Origin: Dyadobacter psychrophilus
GTDB lineage: Bacteria; Bacteroidota; Bacteroidia; Cytophagales; Spirosomataceae
Direction of reading: 5' to 3'
Length of the DNA: 64,000 nucleotides
Assembly: GCF_900167945.1 (NCBI RefSeq)
Contig: NZ_FUZA01000010.1
Coordinates: 62,001-126,000, forward strand
Under the pieces are notes generated by a model, which was given only the letters and a program-made list of their open reading frames with translations, ran no database searches and was not told the origin of the DNA. This document shows, piece by piece, positions 26,748 to 36,793 of the stretch (the first letter of the stretch is position 1; each line of letters opens with the position of its first letter). Both the position numbers and the translations under genes were made by a program.

Positions 26748-28175
26748 GTGAAAACTTTCTACCCAATCCTATGGATGATCGTGGTCGGTCTGTCCATTAG
26801 TTTCCGCTCTCAGGAGCCCTGCACAATCGCCGATCCCAAAGTTGAATTAATCAGTGTTTCGGACACTGACCCAAATTGCACCGTGAATGTAACCGTCTCG
26901 TTCACAATTGATAGGAACAACGGTAACAAGTATACCTATGTACATTTGTGGACAGCAGAAGATTATCCGGGGCTTGATTACAAGAAGGCGCCGGACGGCG
27001 ACGATCTGGTTGATGCGCTGGGAACAATAGCCATCAACACGGACGGCACAGCTTTCCTGCTTCCCAATTACGGCCCCGACGAAGATAATGTTACTCCGCT
27101 TTTCGCGGGTTTATCCATTATGGAGGAAGATCTTGGCGGTAAACTGTCCAAAATCACAATCAGCAACGTTCAACTCGTTGTTCCCGGAGCCTGCGAGGAC
27201 CTTCCGGAATTAAAAAGCGATATTTGGTCAACACAGGCCGAAGCCGACAAACACCCTCCTGTTCATTGTGTTGCGACCTCCATCCCACTCACGATCAAAG
27301 ATCCGGCGATCACCGGCGAAATCAACTGCAATGAGCCGGATGGGCCCAGAACTTACGACCTCAGCATTACTACTGCCAATCCAACCGCCTTTGAGGTTAC
27401 CTATAAACTGTATCTGGATGACGGTGTTTTAACCAGCGGCCAAACCACGTTCGGTCCTGACGACGAATTTATCTCCGAAAGCACAGTCACATTGTCGTCA
27501 ACACTTCCGATTACCAAAATGAATGTGGCCTACCCATATGATATTATGGAAAGTAAACGATCCATCTGGGTTGTGCTTACCTCGCCCGATTTGTCTGACC
27601 CTATTATCGTGGAAATCATTAATTATTGCTCGGTAAACATGCCTGTCACACTCACAAAATTCCGGGGTGATTTGCTGGAAAATGCTGTGGCGCTTTCCTG
27701 GATCACGACCGAAGAATCGGGCAGCAGCTACTTTGAAGTGGAACGCAGCGGCGACGCGGCCGAATTCCTTAACCTGGGCCGCATCCAGTCCAAAGGAACC
27801 ACTAATGTTACACAGCATTATGGCTTTCGGGATGAGGCACCTTTGCCTGGAAACAACTATTACCGGCTCAAAATGGTCGATTTAGACGGAAGTACGGAAC
27901 GTTCTGCCATTGTTGTGATTGCGAATAATGCCAATAGCGTTGCTTTCGAGCTTCTGGGCAATCCGGTCGTGAATCGCGAAGTGCGGTTTGTCCTGAAAAA
28001 TGAAAATCCAGATAAAATTACGCTTCATGACATTCAGGGCAGGAACATTGCATTTTCGCTTTCAAAAACAGGAAATACATTTATTCTAAAACCCCAGGAC
28101 AACATTTCCAGCGGGCTATATCTGCTTAATCTTGGTAACAATACACGGCAAACCAAAAAAGTGTTGATCCGTTAG
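26748..28175 (+). CDS. Secreted protein with type IX secretion C-terminal sorting domain
   Basis: A 475-residue exported protein. A signal peptide (about 1-20) is followed by beta-rich sequence with paired cysteines (26-295) resembling calx-beta or cohesin-like modules, though no family is certain. Next comes the linker-domain phrase MPVTLTKFRGDLLENAVALSW, a hallmark in Cytophagales T9SS cargo (about 300-390). The last 75 residues form a type A sorting domain (ITLHDIQGRNI and GLYLLNLGNNTRQTKKVLIR). The protein is therefore delivered to or beyond the cell surface. Function unknown. A strong hairpin terminator follows. Confidence 0.82.
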   Translation: MKTFYPILWMIVVGLSISFRSQEPCTIADPKVELISVSDTDPNCTVNVTVSFTIDRNNGNKYTYVHLWTAEDYPGLDYKKAPDGDDLVDALGTIAINTDGTAFLLPNYGPDEDNVTPLFAGLSIMEEDLGGKLSKITISNVQLVVPGACEDLPELKSDIWSTQAEADKHPPVHCVATSIPLTIKDPAITGEINCNEPDGPRTYDLSITTANPTAFEVTYKLYLDDGVLTSGQTTFGPDDEFISESTVTLSSTLPITKMNVAYPYDIMESKRSIWVVLTSPDLSDPIIVEIINYCSVNMPVTLTKFRGDLLENAVALSWITTEESGSSYFEVERSGDAAEFLNLGRIQSKGTTNVTQHYGFRDEAPLPGNNYYRLKMVDLDGSTERSAIVVIANNANSVAFELLGNPVVNREVRFVLKNENPDKITLHDIQGRNIAFSLSKTGNTFILKPQDNISSGLYLLNLGNNTRQTKKVLIR

Positions 28176-28199
28176 AAGATTTTACACTATACATGCCAG

Positions 28200-28231
28200 G
28201 CGCCGGACGATGATCGTCCGGCGCTTTTTTT
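28200..28231 (+). terminator. Strong Rho-independent terminator
   Basis: GCGCCGGACGA (28200-28210), a 3-base loop and its exact complement (28214-28224) form an 11-bp GC-rich stem followed by seven T. It ends the T9SS protein transcript. Confidence 0.9.
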
Positions 28232-28243
28232 AAATATTTCAAA

Positions 28244-30010
28244 TCACTTTTTCAAAACCCTGTTGACCTCTTCTACCGAAACCCGGTCGGGCATATTGCC
28301 AAATTGCTGTCTTACGTAAGTCAGCAGCTGGGCCATTTCATCGGGTGAAATAAAGTCGTGCTTGGGCATGAGATCATTGTATGGTTTGCCGAGCACTTCA
28401 ATGGGCCCTTCCAGACCATTTGCCACTGCGCGAATTAGCTTTCTTTTATCCTCTGTAACCCATTCAGAATTTACCAGCGGCGGAAAACGGCTGCCATCTC
28501 CGAGTCCGTTGGATTGGTGACAAGGCGTGCAGTAGGTGCTGTAAATTTTCTCTCCGGCGAGTTTTGTTTCCTTATCCAAATTATCCTTCACCCGGTCCGG
28601 CGTTCTGATGTTTCCCAGCAGCTTATGCTTTTCCATGGCAGCCAGCTGCGGGGCTCCGAATGATTGTTTGTTGCCTTTGAACATAACCCGCCAGATTTTC
28701 CCCTTCTTGGAATCTGTAATGTAAAGGGAACCGTCCGGTCCCTGCGCCAGCCCCATAGGCCGTGCTTTGGCATCGCTCACATTGATGATCGGGTCCATGC
28801 CTGCGAAACCATCTGCAAAAACTTCCCACTTTTCCGAAAATTTACCATTAACCCAAGGAACAAAACAAACGAAAAAGCCCGCCTGTGGATAAGGCGCCCG
28901 GTTCGTAGACCCGTGAAAGGCAATGAATGCGCCATTTTTATAGCGTTCGGGAAACTGGTTTCCGGTGTAAAACAGCAAGTCGTTGGGCGCCCAATGTCCG
29001 GGAAACCCGATGATTGGATTTTGGTATTTGGCTCCTTCCGCTTCTTTGTTACCGTCGCCGCCGTATTCCGGGTTCAGTATTTTCTTGCCCTTCATCTGGT
29101 CAAAATAATAATATGGCCAGCCCAGATTGGTTCCTTGAGTGACTTTCACGAATTCCTCGGCCGGCAGAACTGCACTTTGCCATGAGGAATAAATGTCCGG
29201 GAAAAGCCGTCGTAGATTATCACGGCCATGCACCACTGCATACAGGTTCTGGTCTGCGTTATTCCAGCGCATACCAACAATGCTTCGCAAACCAGTCGCA
29301 AACAGGCTGCCGTCTGCTTGCGTTTGATTGGGCTTATCTGCGCTGAATTTCCATATCCCACCGTGTTTTTCAAGATCCGGGCACGGAGTTAAGCCAATCC
29401 TTCCAGGCTTGCCGCCCGGAGAGTTGACCATATCCTGGCAAGCGTCCGAAGGTGCTCCAAATGGCACGTACATGTTGCCTTTGTCATCAAAGGCCATCGG
29501 TTTGGTGATGTGCCAATGCGTGCCGTGCTCATGATCATCTTTTAAAATAACCTCAACTGTGCTATCAGGCAAAAGCTGGCCGGGGATTAATTTGCTGCGG
29601 TAAACGAATAGTGAAGAACTGAAATACAGATATCCGTTGCGGATTGTTATGCCGTTGGCCAGGCTGCTTTGGTCGGGATAACTGCCGAAATTCTTGATAA
29701 TATCCGCTTTCCCGTCGCGATTTGTGTCCCTGATGGCCACGGTCCCACCCTGCTGGCCTTTTCCGAAATAGCGCAACTTTACGTAAATATCTCCATTTTC
29801 ATTCACCACAATATGCCGGGCCAAGCCGGTGCTATCGGCTACGACGAGGGTTTCAAAACCTTCTGGCGTTGTCAGTCCGCCATTATCCGGATCTCCTTTT
29901 GGAAGCGGATCTTGCTTTTGGGCGCCTGAAAAAAGCATAACTATGAGGCCGAAGCAAAAATAACGCTGCGCAAACCTCCATTTTTGTGTTTGAAAAAAGG
30001 ATCCCTCCAT
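28244..30010 (-). CDS. PQQ-dependent sugar dehydrogenase-like protein with cytochrome c domain
   Basis: The frame extends to a GTG at 30034 inside the upstream gene, but the ATG at 30010 gives a clean start and signal peptide (hydrophobic stretch, cut near SGAQ). The 588-residue product has a soluble-glucose-dehydrogenase or sorbosone-dehydrogenase-type beta-propeller (about 45-445) with GLRSIVGMRWN and NLGWPYYYFD. A C-terminal cytochrome c domain follows, with haem motif CTPCH (494-498) and a probable axial Met548 in DLMPKHDF. It would oxidise a sugar or alcohol in the periplasm and pass electrons to the respiratory chain. It is probably cotranscribed with the two amidohydrolases. Confidence 0.85.
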   Translation of the reverse strand: MEGSFFQTQKWRFAQRYFCFGLIVMLFSGAQKQDPLPKGDPDNGGLTTPEGFETLVVADSTGLARHIVVNENGDIYVKLRYFGKGQQGGTVAIRDTNRDGKADIIKNFGSYPDQSSLANGITIRNGYLYFSSSLFVYRSKLIPGQLLPDSTVEVILKDDHEHGTHWHITKPMAFDDKGNMYVPFGAPSDACQDMVNSPGGKPGRIGLTPCPDLEKHGGIWKFSADKPNQTQADGSLFATGLRSIVGMRWNNADQNLYAVVHGRDNLRRLFPDIYSSWQSAVLPAEEFVKVTQGTNLGWPYYYFDQMKGKKILNPEYGGDGNKEAEGAKYQNPIIGFPGHWAPNDLLFYTGNQFPERYKNGAFIAFHGSTNRAPYPQAGFFVCFVPWVNGKFSEKWEVFADGFAGMDPIINVSDAKARPMGLAQGPDGSLYITDSKKGKIWRVMFKGNKQSFGAPQLAAMEKHKLLGNIRTPDRVKDNLDKETKLAGEKIYSTYCTPCHQSNGLGDGSRFPPLVNSEWVTEDKRKLIRAVANGLEGPIEVLGKPYNDLMPKHDFISPDEMAQLLTYVRQQFGNMPDRVSVEEVNRVLKK

Positions 30011-30020
30011 TATTAAAAAT

Positions 30021-31274
30021 CTATTTTTTACCACTCAGACCATTTAAATCCCATACAACTTTCCCGTCCCTGACCGTCATTTCCATTTCCAGCTTTCTGG
30101 ATCCTGATATGGTTTTTCCGCCAGAATCCGTAAAGCCGAATACGCCTTCACTGATTTTAAAAATGGCTATATCAGCCACATTACCCGTATCAATATTTCC
30201 TAATTCCTCATGCTTGATAGCCATAGCAGCATTCCAGGTAGCGATTTTTACCACATCAGTCAGCGACAAACCCAGCGCCATGAATTTTGACATTACATTT
30301 GTCATATCTTTCATGGCTGAATTCATGCTGAACCGGTGCAAATCGGTTCCGAACGAATTGGGAGCGAAGCCCTGCTTAATCGCCGGAGCTGCCTGATCGA
30401 ACCAGAAACCCGCACCGCCGTGCCCTAGATCAAATAAGACACCTCGTTTTTTTGCTTCGAGGACGAACGGGCGCACTTTCCCATCCTCGCCAATGATCGG
30501 CATCCGTTCCTTGATGTTTTCATACGTATGTGTGATCATATCGCCCGATCTGAGCCTTTCCAGTTGATCCTGCAGAGAATACTGGGGCAAATGGCACTCC
30601 ACAAAAAGTGGCTTTTCTATTTGCCTTGCCAATTTTATCGCATTGTCAAAAGGTGCCCAATCAGCTCCGTTATAATGTCCGATCTTCACACCGACAATCG
30701 TTTCGGAATATTGGTTAATGGCTTTCAAAGCGGAATCCGGGACCATATCTGCGATGTTTTGCTCATGTTCGCCTCCGGTCATGCCGTCTCCCGCAATGTT
30801 GATAAAAGCAAGAATCCTGGTTTTAGATTGATCTATCACCTGTTTTTTGAACAAAGCAAAACTTCGCCATCCGGAAGTTCCTGCGTCCACAACGGTGGTA
30901 ACACCTGAACGAAACGTAAAATCATCGGGAGAAACACTGTTTACCCCATTAGCAAAAAGTCCTGCATTAGGGCCCACAAAAACATGCGTGTGCATATCAA
31001 TGAAGCCTGGTGTCACATACAAACCCTTAGCCTGGATTATTTTATCTGCAGGCCCCTCGATTATAGCAGCAATTTTTGCAATAATTCCCTTACTAACAGC
31101 AACATCCATCACTTTATCAATACCATTTGCCGGGTCAATGACATGGCCGCCTTTAATAAGCAGATCATATTTTTGGCCAAAAACATTGCCGCCAATAACA
31201 AGCAGGATCAGCAGGCAAAAATGGAATCTGCAACAGTCAATCAGGCTGCTGAATTTTGTAAAATGCATCACCAT
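30021..31274 (-). CDS. Secreted amidohydrolase (COG3964-like), copy 2
   Basis: A 417-residue amidohydrolase-superfamily enzyme with a signal peptide (cut near VFG-QKYD). Metal-site features are the HxH in GFIDMHTHVF, VGVKIGHY (a carboxylated-lysine-type position) and histidines in ECHLPQY, ITHTYEN and FGTDLHRF. The fold and motifs match the dihydroorotase-like COG3964 group; some members of that group deacetylate alpha-hydroxyacid esters such as acetyl-mandelate, but substrates differ. It is a clear paralogue of the neighbour 3 bp upstream, with the same motif order, so a local duplication is likely. Confidence 0.85.
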   Translation of the reverse strand: MVMHFTKFSSLIDCCRFHFCLLILLVIGGNVFGQKYDLLIKGGHVIDPANGIDKVMDVAVSKGIIAKIAAIIEGPADKIIQAKGLYVTPGFIDMHTHVFVGPNAGLFANGVNSVSPDDFTFRSGVTTVVDAGTSGWRSFALFKKQVIDQSKTRILAFINIAGDGMTGGEHEQNIADMVPDSALKAINQYSETIVGVKIGHYNGADWAPFDNAIKLARQIEKPLFVECHLPQYSLQDQLERLRSGDMITHTYENIKERMPIIGEDGKVRPFVLEAKKRGVLFDLGHGGAGFWFDQAAPAIKQGFAPNSFGTDLHRFSMNSAMKDMTNVMSKFMALGLSLTDVVKIATWNAAMAIKHEELGNIDTGNVADIAIFKISEGVFGFTDSGGKTISGSRKLEMEMTVRDGKVVWDLNGLSGKK

Positions 31275-31277
31275 TCA

Positions 31278-32567
31278 TTATTTAGCGGTTACTTCTGATT
31301 CCCAGGCCCCGGCGCTGATCCCATTCAAATCCCACACAATTTTTCCTGCGCGGATAGTGAGCTCGGCTTCCAGTTTTTTGTCGCCTTTCAGTTTCAGTTT
31401 TCGCGTGTCTAAAAATCCAAAGTCCCCTTTTCTCAAATTAAAAACGGCGATATCAGCCTCGGAACCCACCGATAACGTGCCCAGATCTGGGCGCTTGATC
31501 ACTTGTGCGGGGTTCCACGTTGCACGCAGAATGGCATCCGGAAGCGTCATGCCCATGTTGAGAAATTTGGAGATCACATTGTCCAGCCCTTTCATGCCGC
31601 CGTTCATGCTGTCCGTATGCAAGTCGGTGCTGATCACATTGGGCTTAAATCCTTGCTGCATGGCCGGGATCGCCTGCCGCCAAGCGAATGCGCCGCCGCC
31701 GTGCCCCACGTCAAAAATTAACCCGTTCTTCTGTGCTTCGAAGACAAACGGCTTCACTTTTCCATTTTCATCCACAACCGTTTCCCTGTTGGCAGGTCCG
31801 TGCGAATATGTGTGCGTGAAAATGTCGCCCGGACGAAGATATTCTTTAAATAATTTTTCAATGGACAAAGGCGGCTGATGTTCCCCAAAATCGACCATAA
31901 CAGGCACATTTGCCAGCTTTCCAGCCTCGACCGCGGCCTTTACCTGCGCATAGTCGCCCCAGAAGTGTGCCGCCTTTACACCCACAATGATCTTTGGAAA
32001 AAGTCTTTGGATCATATTGGCAACCATCACCGGGTTCATATCAGAAAGATCCTGTTCTTCGTAACGGCTCGCCATGCCTGTGCCTACAATGTTAAGCAAT
32101 GCCAAAACACGCGTTTGCGCCTTGTCGATCGTTTGCGCTTTGAAAGTCCGGAAGTTGCGCCAGCCCGAAGATCCGGCGTCTACAACAGTTGTAATGCCTG
32201 CGCGGAAAGTGAAGCCGTCGGGTGGAAGGCTGGTGGATGCGTTGGCAATGTAAGCGTCGGGAACTGTGCCCGCAAAAACGTGCGCGTGCATATCAATAAG
32301 CCCGGGCGTAACGTAAAAGCCTTTCACATCGACCGTCTTTTTTGCCTCGGAAGCAGCAATGTTACTGGCTACCCGGACGATCTTTCCACCGGCGACTGCC
32401 ACGTCCATCACCGCGTCGATATTGTTTTTGGGATCAATGACGTGCCCGCCTTTCAGCAGGAGCTCAATTTCCTGTGCATTTGAAAAATAAGGAGCAAATA
32501 GAAAGAGCAGAGAGCACAGAAATCCGGCAACGCGTCCGGCGTTCTTTGCATGCGTGCAAACCAACAT
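31278..32567 (-). CDS. Secreted amidohydrolase (COG3964-like), copy 1
   Basis: A 429-residue paralogue of the next gene. It has a signal peptide (cut near SNAQ), then LLKGGHVIDPKNNIDAVMDV, the HxH motif in GLIDMHAHVF, VGVKAAHFWG, a histidine in FTHTYSHG and STDLHTDS. It leads a probable operon of two amidohydrolases and the PQQ/cytochrome enzyme. Export to the periplasm is unusual for this group, most of which are cytoplasmic. Substrate unknown. Confidence 0.85.
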   Translation of the reverse strand: MLVCTHAKNAGRVAGFLCSLLFLFAPYFSNAQEIELLLKGGHVIDPKNNIDAVMDVAVAGGKIVRVASNIAASEAKKTVDVKGFYVTPGLIDMHAHVFAGTVPDAYIANASTSLPPDGFTFRAGITTVVDAGSSGWRNFRTFKAQTIDKAQTRVLALLNIVGTGMASRYEEQDLSDMNPVMVANMIQRLFPKIIVGVKAAHFWGDYAQVKAAVEAGKLANVPVMVDFGEHQPPLSIEKLFKEYLRPGDIFTHTYSHGPANRETVVDENGKVKPFVFEAQKNGLIFDVGHGGGAFAWRQAIPAMQQGFKPNVISTDLHTDSMNGGMKGLDNVISKFLNMGMTLPDAILRATWNPAQVIKRPDLGTLSVGSEADIAVFNLRKGDFGFLDTRKLKLKGDKKLEAELTIRAGKIVWDLNGISAGAWESEVTAK

Positions 32568-32660
32568 TTGTTAAGAGTTTAGATCTGAATTGTATTCATA
32601 TACAAGTCAGTAATGGCAAAATATTACTTCAAAAGATTGGAAACTTTGCACATATTTTAC

Positions 32661-32685
32661 AAAAGAAAAGGCGCATTGCTGCGCC
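32661..32685 (-). terminator. Rho-independent terminator, minus strand
   Basis: GGCGCA (32670-32675) and TGCGCC (32680-32685) form a 6-bp GC stem with a 4-base loop. On the minus strand it is followed by TTTTCTTTT. It lies 43 bp after the DKNYY gene and separates it from the amidohydrolase operon. Confidence 0.8.
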
Positions 32686-32727
32686 CTATGTGTATAGTTA
32701 TGTTTTTTGCCGGGATTGGCATAAAGC

Positions 32728-33480
32728 CTAAAAGTTCAATGCTTCATATATGGATGGCTCACAGTCGATAAAGCGGGCTCCGCGCCAGTAAACATGATTC
32801 TGATCGAGGCTGTAATATTGATTGATCACCAGAAAGCTTTCCGGGTCGGCGCCTTCCACGATTTTGAAAGAAGCCGGTCCTAATAAGTAAACATGACCGG
32901 CATCTTTGGAGTAACCGTGCCGCAGCGGCTCGAAAGAGCGAACGTCCGGCTCATTGAACCGGACGCCGTTTACAAAGATACTTTGCTTGTCTTTGAAATA
33001 AGTAAAGCCGTCAACCTTTGCAAGCAATTGGAAATGAGGAGCATCATAAGAAATAACCCGATCAGCATAGTAGATACATTTGCTGTCTTTTGACAAATGC
33101 CTATCTATTTTAACAAAATGATCGGGATCGTTTGAAACGATTTTATAAGCTGTGTAGATGTGATTGCAATCTTTGCCCCAGGAATAGCCCAGCACAACAA
33201 ACGAGGATGGATCGGCACCCGAAATAGGCTTGCCTTTGTAATAAACGAACCTTTCATCGATCGCATATTGCCTGATCGACGGCAGTTTGGAAAAATTGTT
33301 TTGTAACGTTTGAAATGATTTGACATCAGCACCTGCAACCAGTTCAAATGTGGGACTTACCAGGCTCCCGCAATAGTACACCTTGTTTTTTCTGACATGA
33401 TATCCCGGTTCACTCGAAAGTACATTTCTAAAACTGGCATTGTTGGTTAAGCGGGAGGCCAGGGCACTAATGTTGATCAT
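32728..33480 (-). CDS. DKNYY family protein
   Basis: A 250-residue protein of repeated units of about 35-40 residues, each with a pattern like SKDSKCIYYADRVI, YFKDKQSIFVNG or SLDQNHVYWRGARF, which is the DKNYY repeat (D-K/x-x-x-V-Y-Y-x-G). There is no signal peptide or membrane segment. Six units can be traced between residues 20 and 245. DKNYY proteins are widespread, and their function is unknown; the repeats may form an all-beta scaffold. The gene is monocistronic, with its own terminator. Confidence 0.85.
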   Translation of the reverse strand: MINISALASRLTNNASFRNVLSSEPGYHVRKNKVYYCGSLVSPTFELVAGADVKSFQTLQNNFSKLPSIRQYAIDERFVYYKGKPISGADPSSFVVLGYSWGKDCNHIYTAYKIVSNDPDHFVKIDRHLSKDSKCIYYADRVISYDAPHFQLLAKVDGFTYFKDKQSIFVNGVRFNEPDVRSFEPLRHGYSKDAGHVYLLGPASFKIVEGADPESFLVINQYYSLDQNHVYWRGARFIDCEPSIYEALNF

Positions 33481-33692
33481 GACGAACGTTGGTTAGGATG
33501 GTTCCATTATTTTTCACGGCTAATTGCCTTTCTTGCAGTATTAAAGTTGGGTTTCCCCGTTTGAAATGTCAAAACCAAAGAGGGAACGGTAGATCTGGGC
33601 TATTTAACGGCAAACGTTAAAGATGCCAACCATCGTTAATCAACCACCTCACATTATTTCGATCCTCTTTTAAGGAAATAATCCATTTAAGC

Positions 33693-36600
33693 ATGCGTCA
33701 GAAATTTGCTTTTTTCATTGCTTTCTGGTTGATCCCCACAATGCTCTTTGGGCAGACAATCTTTCAAAATATCAAGTGGCAGGATGGCCTGAGCGCGAAA
33801 CAAGTGCGATGCCTTTACAAAGACGAAACAGGCTTCTTGTGGATCGGCACTAATAACGGGCTCAATCGCTACGACGGGGCTGTTGTGAAGCAGTATAAGA
33901 ATGGAACAAAACAGAAAAACCTCCTTATTAATGCAATTCAGCAATTCGGCAAAGGGGACACACTGATTCTGGGATTATTGAATGGCGTGATGCTGTTTAA
34001 TGCAAGCTCAGGTTCTTTCTCGACAGACAAGCGGTTTTCTGCTTTGGAAAAAGAAACGGTCGTCACCATTAAACCGGACAATGCAGGAAGGCTTTGGATT
34101 GGCACTTCCAACCGGATTTACATTTATGAAAAAGGAAAATTGCGACCTCTCGCGGCGGTTGTTCCTGCGGCGGCCAATATATTCAGCCAATCCGACTATT
34201 TCCTGTCGGGCATGGTCTGGGACACGACAAGAAATGGCTTCTGGATTGTTGGAAGCAAGCCCTATTTTATTGATATCAGGAAAAACGCAATTTACCATAA
34301 GGACAACAATGTGCTCCATTCGCCCATTTTTGATCAGAATTACGTGAATGCGCTCGCTGTTGACAGCAAAGGCGATGTTTGGTATGGATGCGATGATAAC
34401 CTCACACTTAATTACTGGAATTTCAAAACGGGTTCGGTGCAGCGCTTTTACGAACTCGACGGCAAGAAGATCAGCGACGGAATTAATCTGTTGTTTATTG
34501 ATCACAAAGACAGGCTATGGATCTCGACCTGGCTGTTTGCGGCCTTTATAAAGGAACGCGGACAGAAGATCAAGAAAATTGAGTACGACCAGAATCTGTC
34601 CTACTGTATTGGTTACGGACATTTCAGGGATGCTATTACGGACAAGGAAGGAAATGTGTGGCTGGGAACGATCAACGGGGTCAGCAAAAGCCAGTCGCAA
34701 TATCCCTTACAGGCAATATATCAGCTGCCCAATTTCAAATTTTTCCTCGAAACCGGCTTTGCCCATGCGAATTCCATTACCGTGGACAAGAACTTGGTGA
34801 TGGCGTGTAAAGAGGATGGAATTGTTGCCTATCATACGGATAACCGCACTTACCAACGCTACATTGTGACGGACGACGACTTGCGCAGGAACCGTTTCGT
34901 CATGTGCACGAAGGCTAAAGATTCCTGGTGGTTTGTGGGAAATGATGGCATTCATGTGCTGCGAAACGGAAGTGACAAGCTGGTCAGATTTGAAGACATT
35001 AAAAAAGATACGCCCAACCGTTACGCGAACTTTGTTTTTACTGACCATAAGGGCAATGTCTGGTTCCAGATCCTGGAAGATGCCATTTACCGCCACGATC
35101 CGGTAACTAAGAAAACGACGCGCTATGACGGGACTGAAAGCCGTTTTGGGTTATTTGCGTTTAAGAATTGCCCTAGTTCCATACAATTAAGTAATAAGGA
35201 CATTCTGTTTTCATTGCCCGGAAGCGGCTTATTGCGCTTTGATTATCAAAAAGAGCATTTCTCCATCCTACCCGGTAAAGAGTTCGCTAATGTGCAGGTT
35301 TTGAAGCTGGCGGAGGATAAAAAAGGCGATATATGGGCTGCTGTGAGTGGTAAAGGGTTGGTGAAAATAAATCGCAACGGAATGCCGCTGGATAGCATCG
35401 ACAGCCGGACCGGCTTGTTTTATGATTATTTATCCAGCATTGCTATCGATTCGCGGGGCGCAGTCTGGGGAGCGAGCAGAGAAGGGCTTATGTTTTTTAA
35501 TCCGGATACGCGTGCAGTGACAAAAGTGGAAATCGACCTCGGCAAAACATTACAGGACTATTACAATAACCTAACGTTCGCGAATGGTAAGATTTATGCT
35601 GTTATGCTGGACCATATATTGCTGATCGACCCATTCAGCTTTGCGGGAATGCCCGTTAAGCAGCCGCCATTTATTACTTCGATAAAGGTTTTTGGCCAGG
35701 AAAAGCTGGGATTTGAGAAAGAAGGCGTTCTGGAACTCGCTCCAAATGAAGATTTTATCACCTTCCAATATGCATCATTAAGCCACCGCGACATTCCTGC
35801 ATTACAATACAGTTACCAACTGGAAAGCGTAGATGAGAACTGGGTGAATGCGGGCAGGGCAATCACGGCCAGCTACACCAATCTGCTGCCAGGAAAATAC
35901 CTTTTCAAAGTGCGTAGCACGGATGAGTTTGGCAGGTGGATGACGAAAATCCAGAAATTGCAAGTGATCGTGAAGCCGAACTGGTGGCAAACGTGGTGGT
36001 TCAGGTTGCTATGCCTGATCCTGACGGGCATCATGCTTTATTTCGCCTATCACGCTTACAGGCAACGCAAACAGCAGAAAGCACAAAGCGAGCAAAAGGA
36101 GCTTATGCTGCTGAAAATCAGCAAAATGCTTGCAGAAAGTCAGCTTATGGCACTAAGGGCACAAATGAACCCGCATTTTATCTTTAATTGCCTTAACAGT
36201 ATTCAGGAATGCATTGTTACCGGAAAATACACTCAGGCGAGCACTTATCTGAATAAGTTTTCCAAGCTGTTCAGAATGGTTTTGCAAAATTCCGGGAAGG
36301 ACCTGATTTCAGTGTCCCAGGAACGCCAGGTCCTTGAACTTTACCTGGAACTTGAAATGATGCGTTTCGAGGAAAGCTTTTCCTACAAAATCATTATGGA
36401 CCCCGCACTCGAAGATGACGATGTTGCGTTGCCTTCCATGCTTTTGCAACCTTATGTGGAGAATGCGCTTTGGCACGGCCTGCTGCACAAGGACGGCGAA
36501 CGCAAGCTGCTTATTGAATTCAGACTGGTTAATGAGGATGTTTTCATCTGCCGGATCCAGGATAATGGCATTGGAAGAAAAAAATCATTTGAATTAAAGG

Positions 36601-36785
36601 CCGAAAGCGTCAAATATAAACAACACGAATCACAAGGATTGAGAATAACAAAAGACCGGATCGACCTGCTTAACAAACAAGGAAACCACGCTAAGCTCAC
36701 CATAACTGATCTTTACGACGACAATGGCACTGCCGGCGGGACTCTTATTGAAATTGAATTATCAACGTATCTCAACAATGTATAA
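33693..36785 (+). CDS. Two-component propeller sensor with LytS-type histidine kinase
   Basis: A 1030-residue membrane sensor. A signal peptide (MRQKFAFFIAFWLIP, cut near LFGQ) precedes about a dozen reg_prop repeats (for example LWIGTNNGLNRYD, about 30-660) that build a periplasmic double propeller. A Y_Y_Y domain follows (about 690-755, YSYQLESVDENW), then one membrane helix (about 765-787) and a LytS-type kinase with H828 in NPHFIFNCLNSIQ and an ATP-binding domain (DNGIGR). Unlike the classical HTCS proteins of Bacteroides, it lacks fused REC and AraC domains; its regulator is the separate LytTR gene 8 bp downstream. Likely ligand: a carbohydrate or other periplasmic nutrient (inference). 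Confidence 0.93.
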   Translation: MRQKFAFFIAFWLIPTMLFGQTIFQNIKWQDGLSAKQVRCLYKDETGFLWIGTNNGLNRYDGAVVKQYKNGTKQKNLLINAIQQFGKGDTLILGLLNGVMLFNASSGSFSTDKRFSALEKETVVTIKPDNAGRLWIGTSNRIYIYEKGKLRPLAAVVPAAANIFSQSDYFLSGMVWDTTRNGFWIVGSKPYFIDIRKNAIYHKDNNVLHSPIFDQNYVNALAVDSKGDVWYGCDDNLTLNYWNFKTGSVQRFYELDGKKISDGINLLFIDHKDRLWISTWLFAAFIKERGQKIKKIEYDQNLSYCIGYGHFRDAITDKEGNVWLGTINGVSKSQSQYPLQAIYQLPNFKFFLETGFAHANSITVDKNLVMACKEDGIVAYHTDNRTYQRYIVTDDDLRRNRFVMCTKAKDSWWFVGNDGIHVLRNGSDKLVRFEDIKKDTPNRYANFVFTDHKGNVWFQILEDAIYRHDPVTKKTTRYDGTESRFGLFAFKNCPSSIQLSNKDILFSLPGSGLLRFDYQKEHFSILPGKEFANVQVLKLAEDKKGDIWAAVSGKGLVKINRNGMPLDSIDSRTGLFYDYLSSIAIDSRGAVWGASREGLMFFNPDTRAVTKVEIDLGKTLQDYYNNLTFANGKIYAVMLDHILLIDPFSFAGMPVKQPPFITSIKVFGQEKLGFEKEGVLELAPNEDFITFQYASLSHRDIPALQYSYQLESVDENWVNAGRAITASYTNLLPGKYLFKVRSTDEFGRWMTKIQKLQVIVKPNWWQTWWFRLLCLILTGIMLYFAYHAYRQRKQQKAQSEQKELMLLKISKMLAESQLMALRAQMNPHFIFNCLNSIQECIVTGKYTQASTYLNKFSKLFRMVLQNSGKDLISVSQERQVLELYLELEMMRFEESFSYKIIMDPALEDDDVALPSMLLQPYVENALWHGLLHKDGERKLLIEFRLVNEDVFICRIQDNGIGRKKSFELKAESVKYKQHESQGLRITKDRIDLLNKQGNHAKLTITDLYDDNGTAGGTLIEIELSTYLNNV

Positions 36786-36793
36786 GCAAGACA

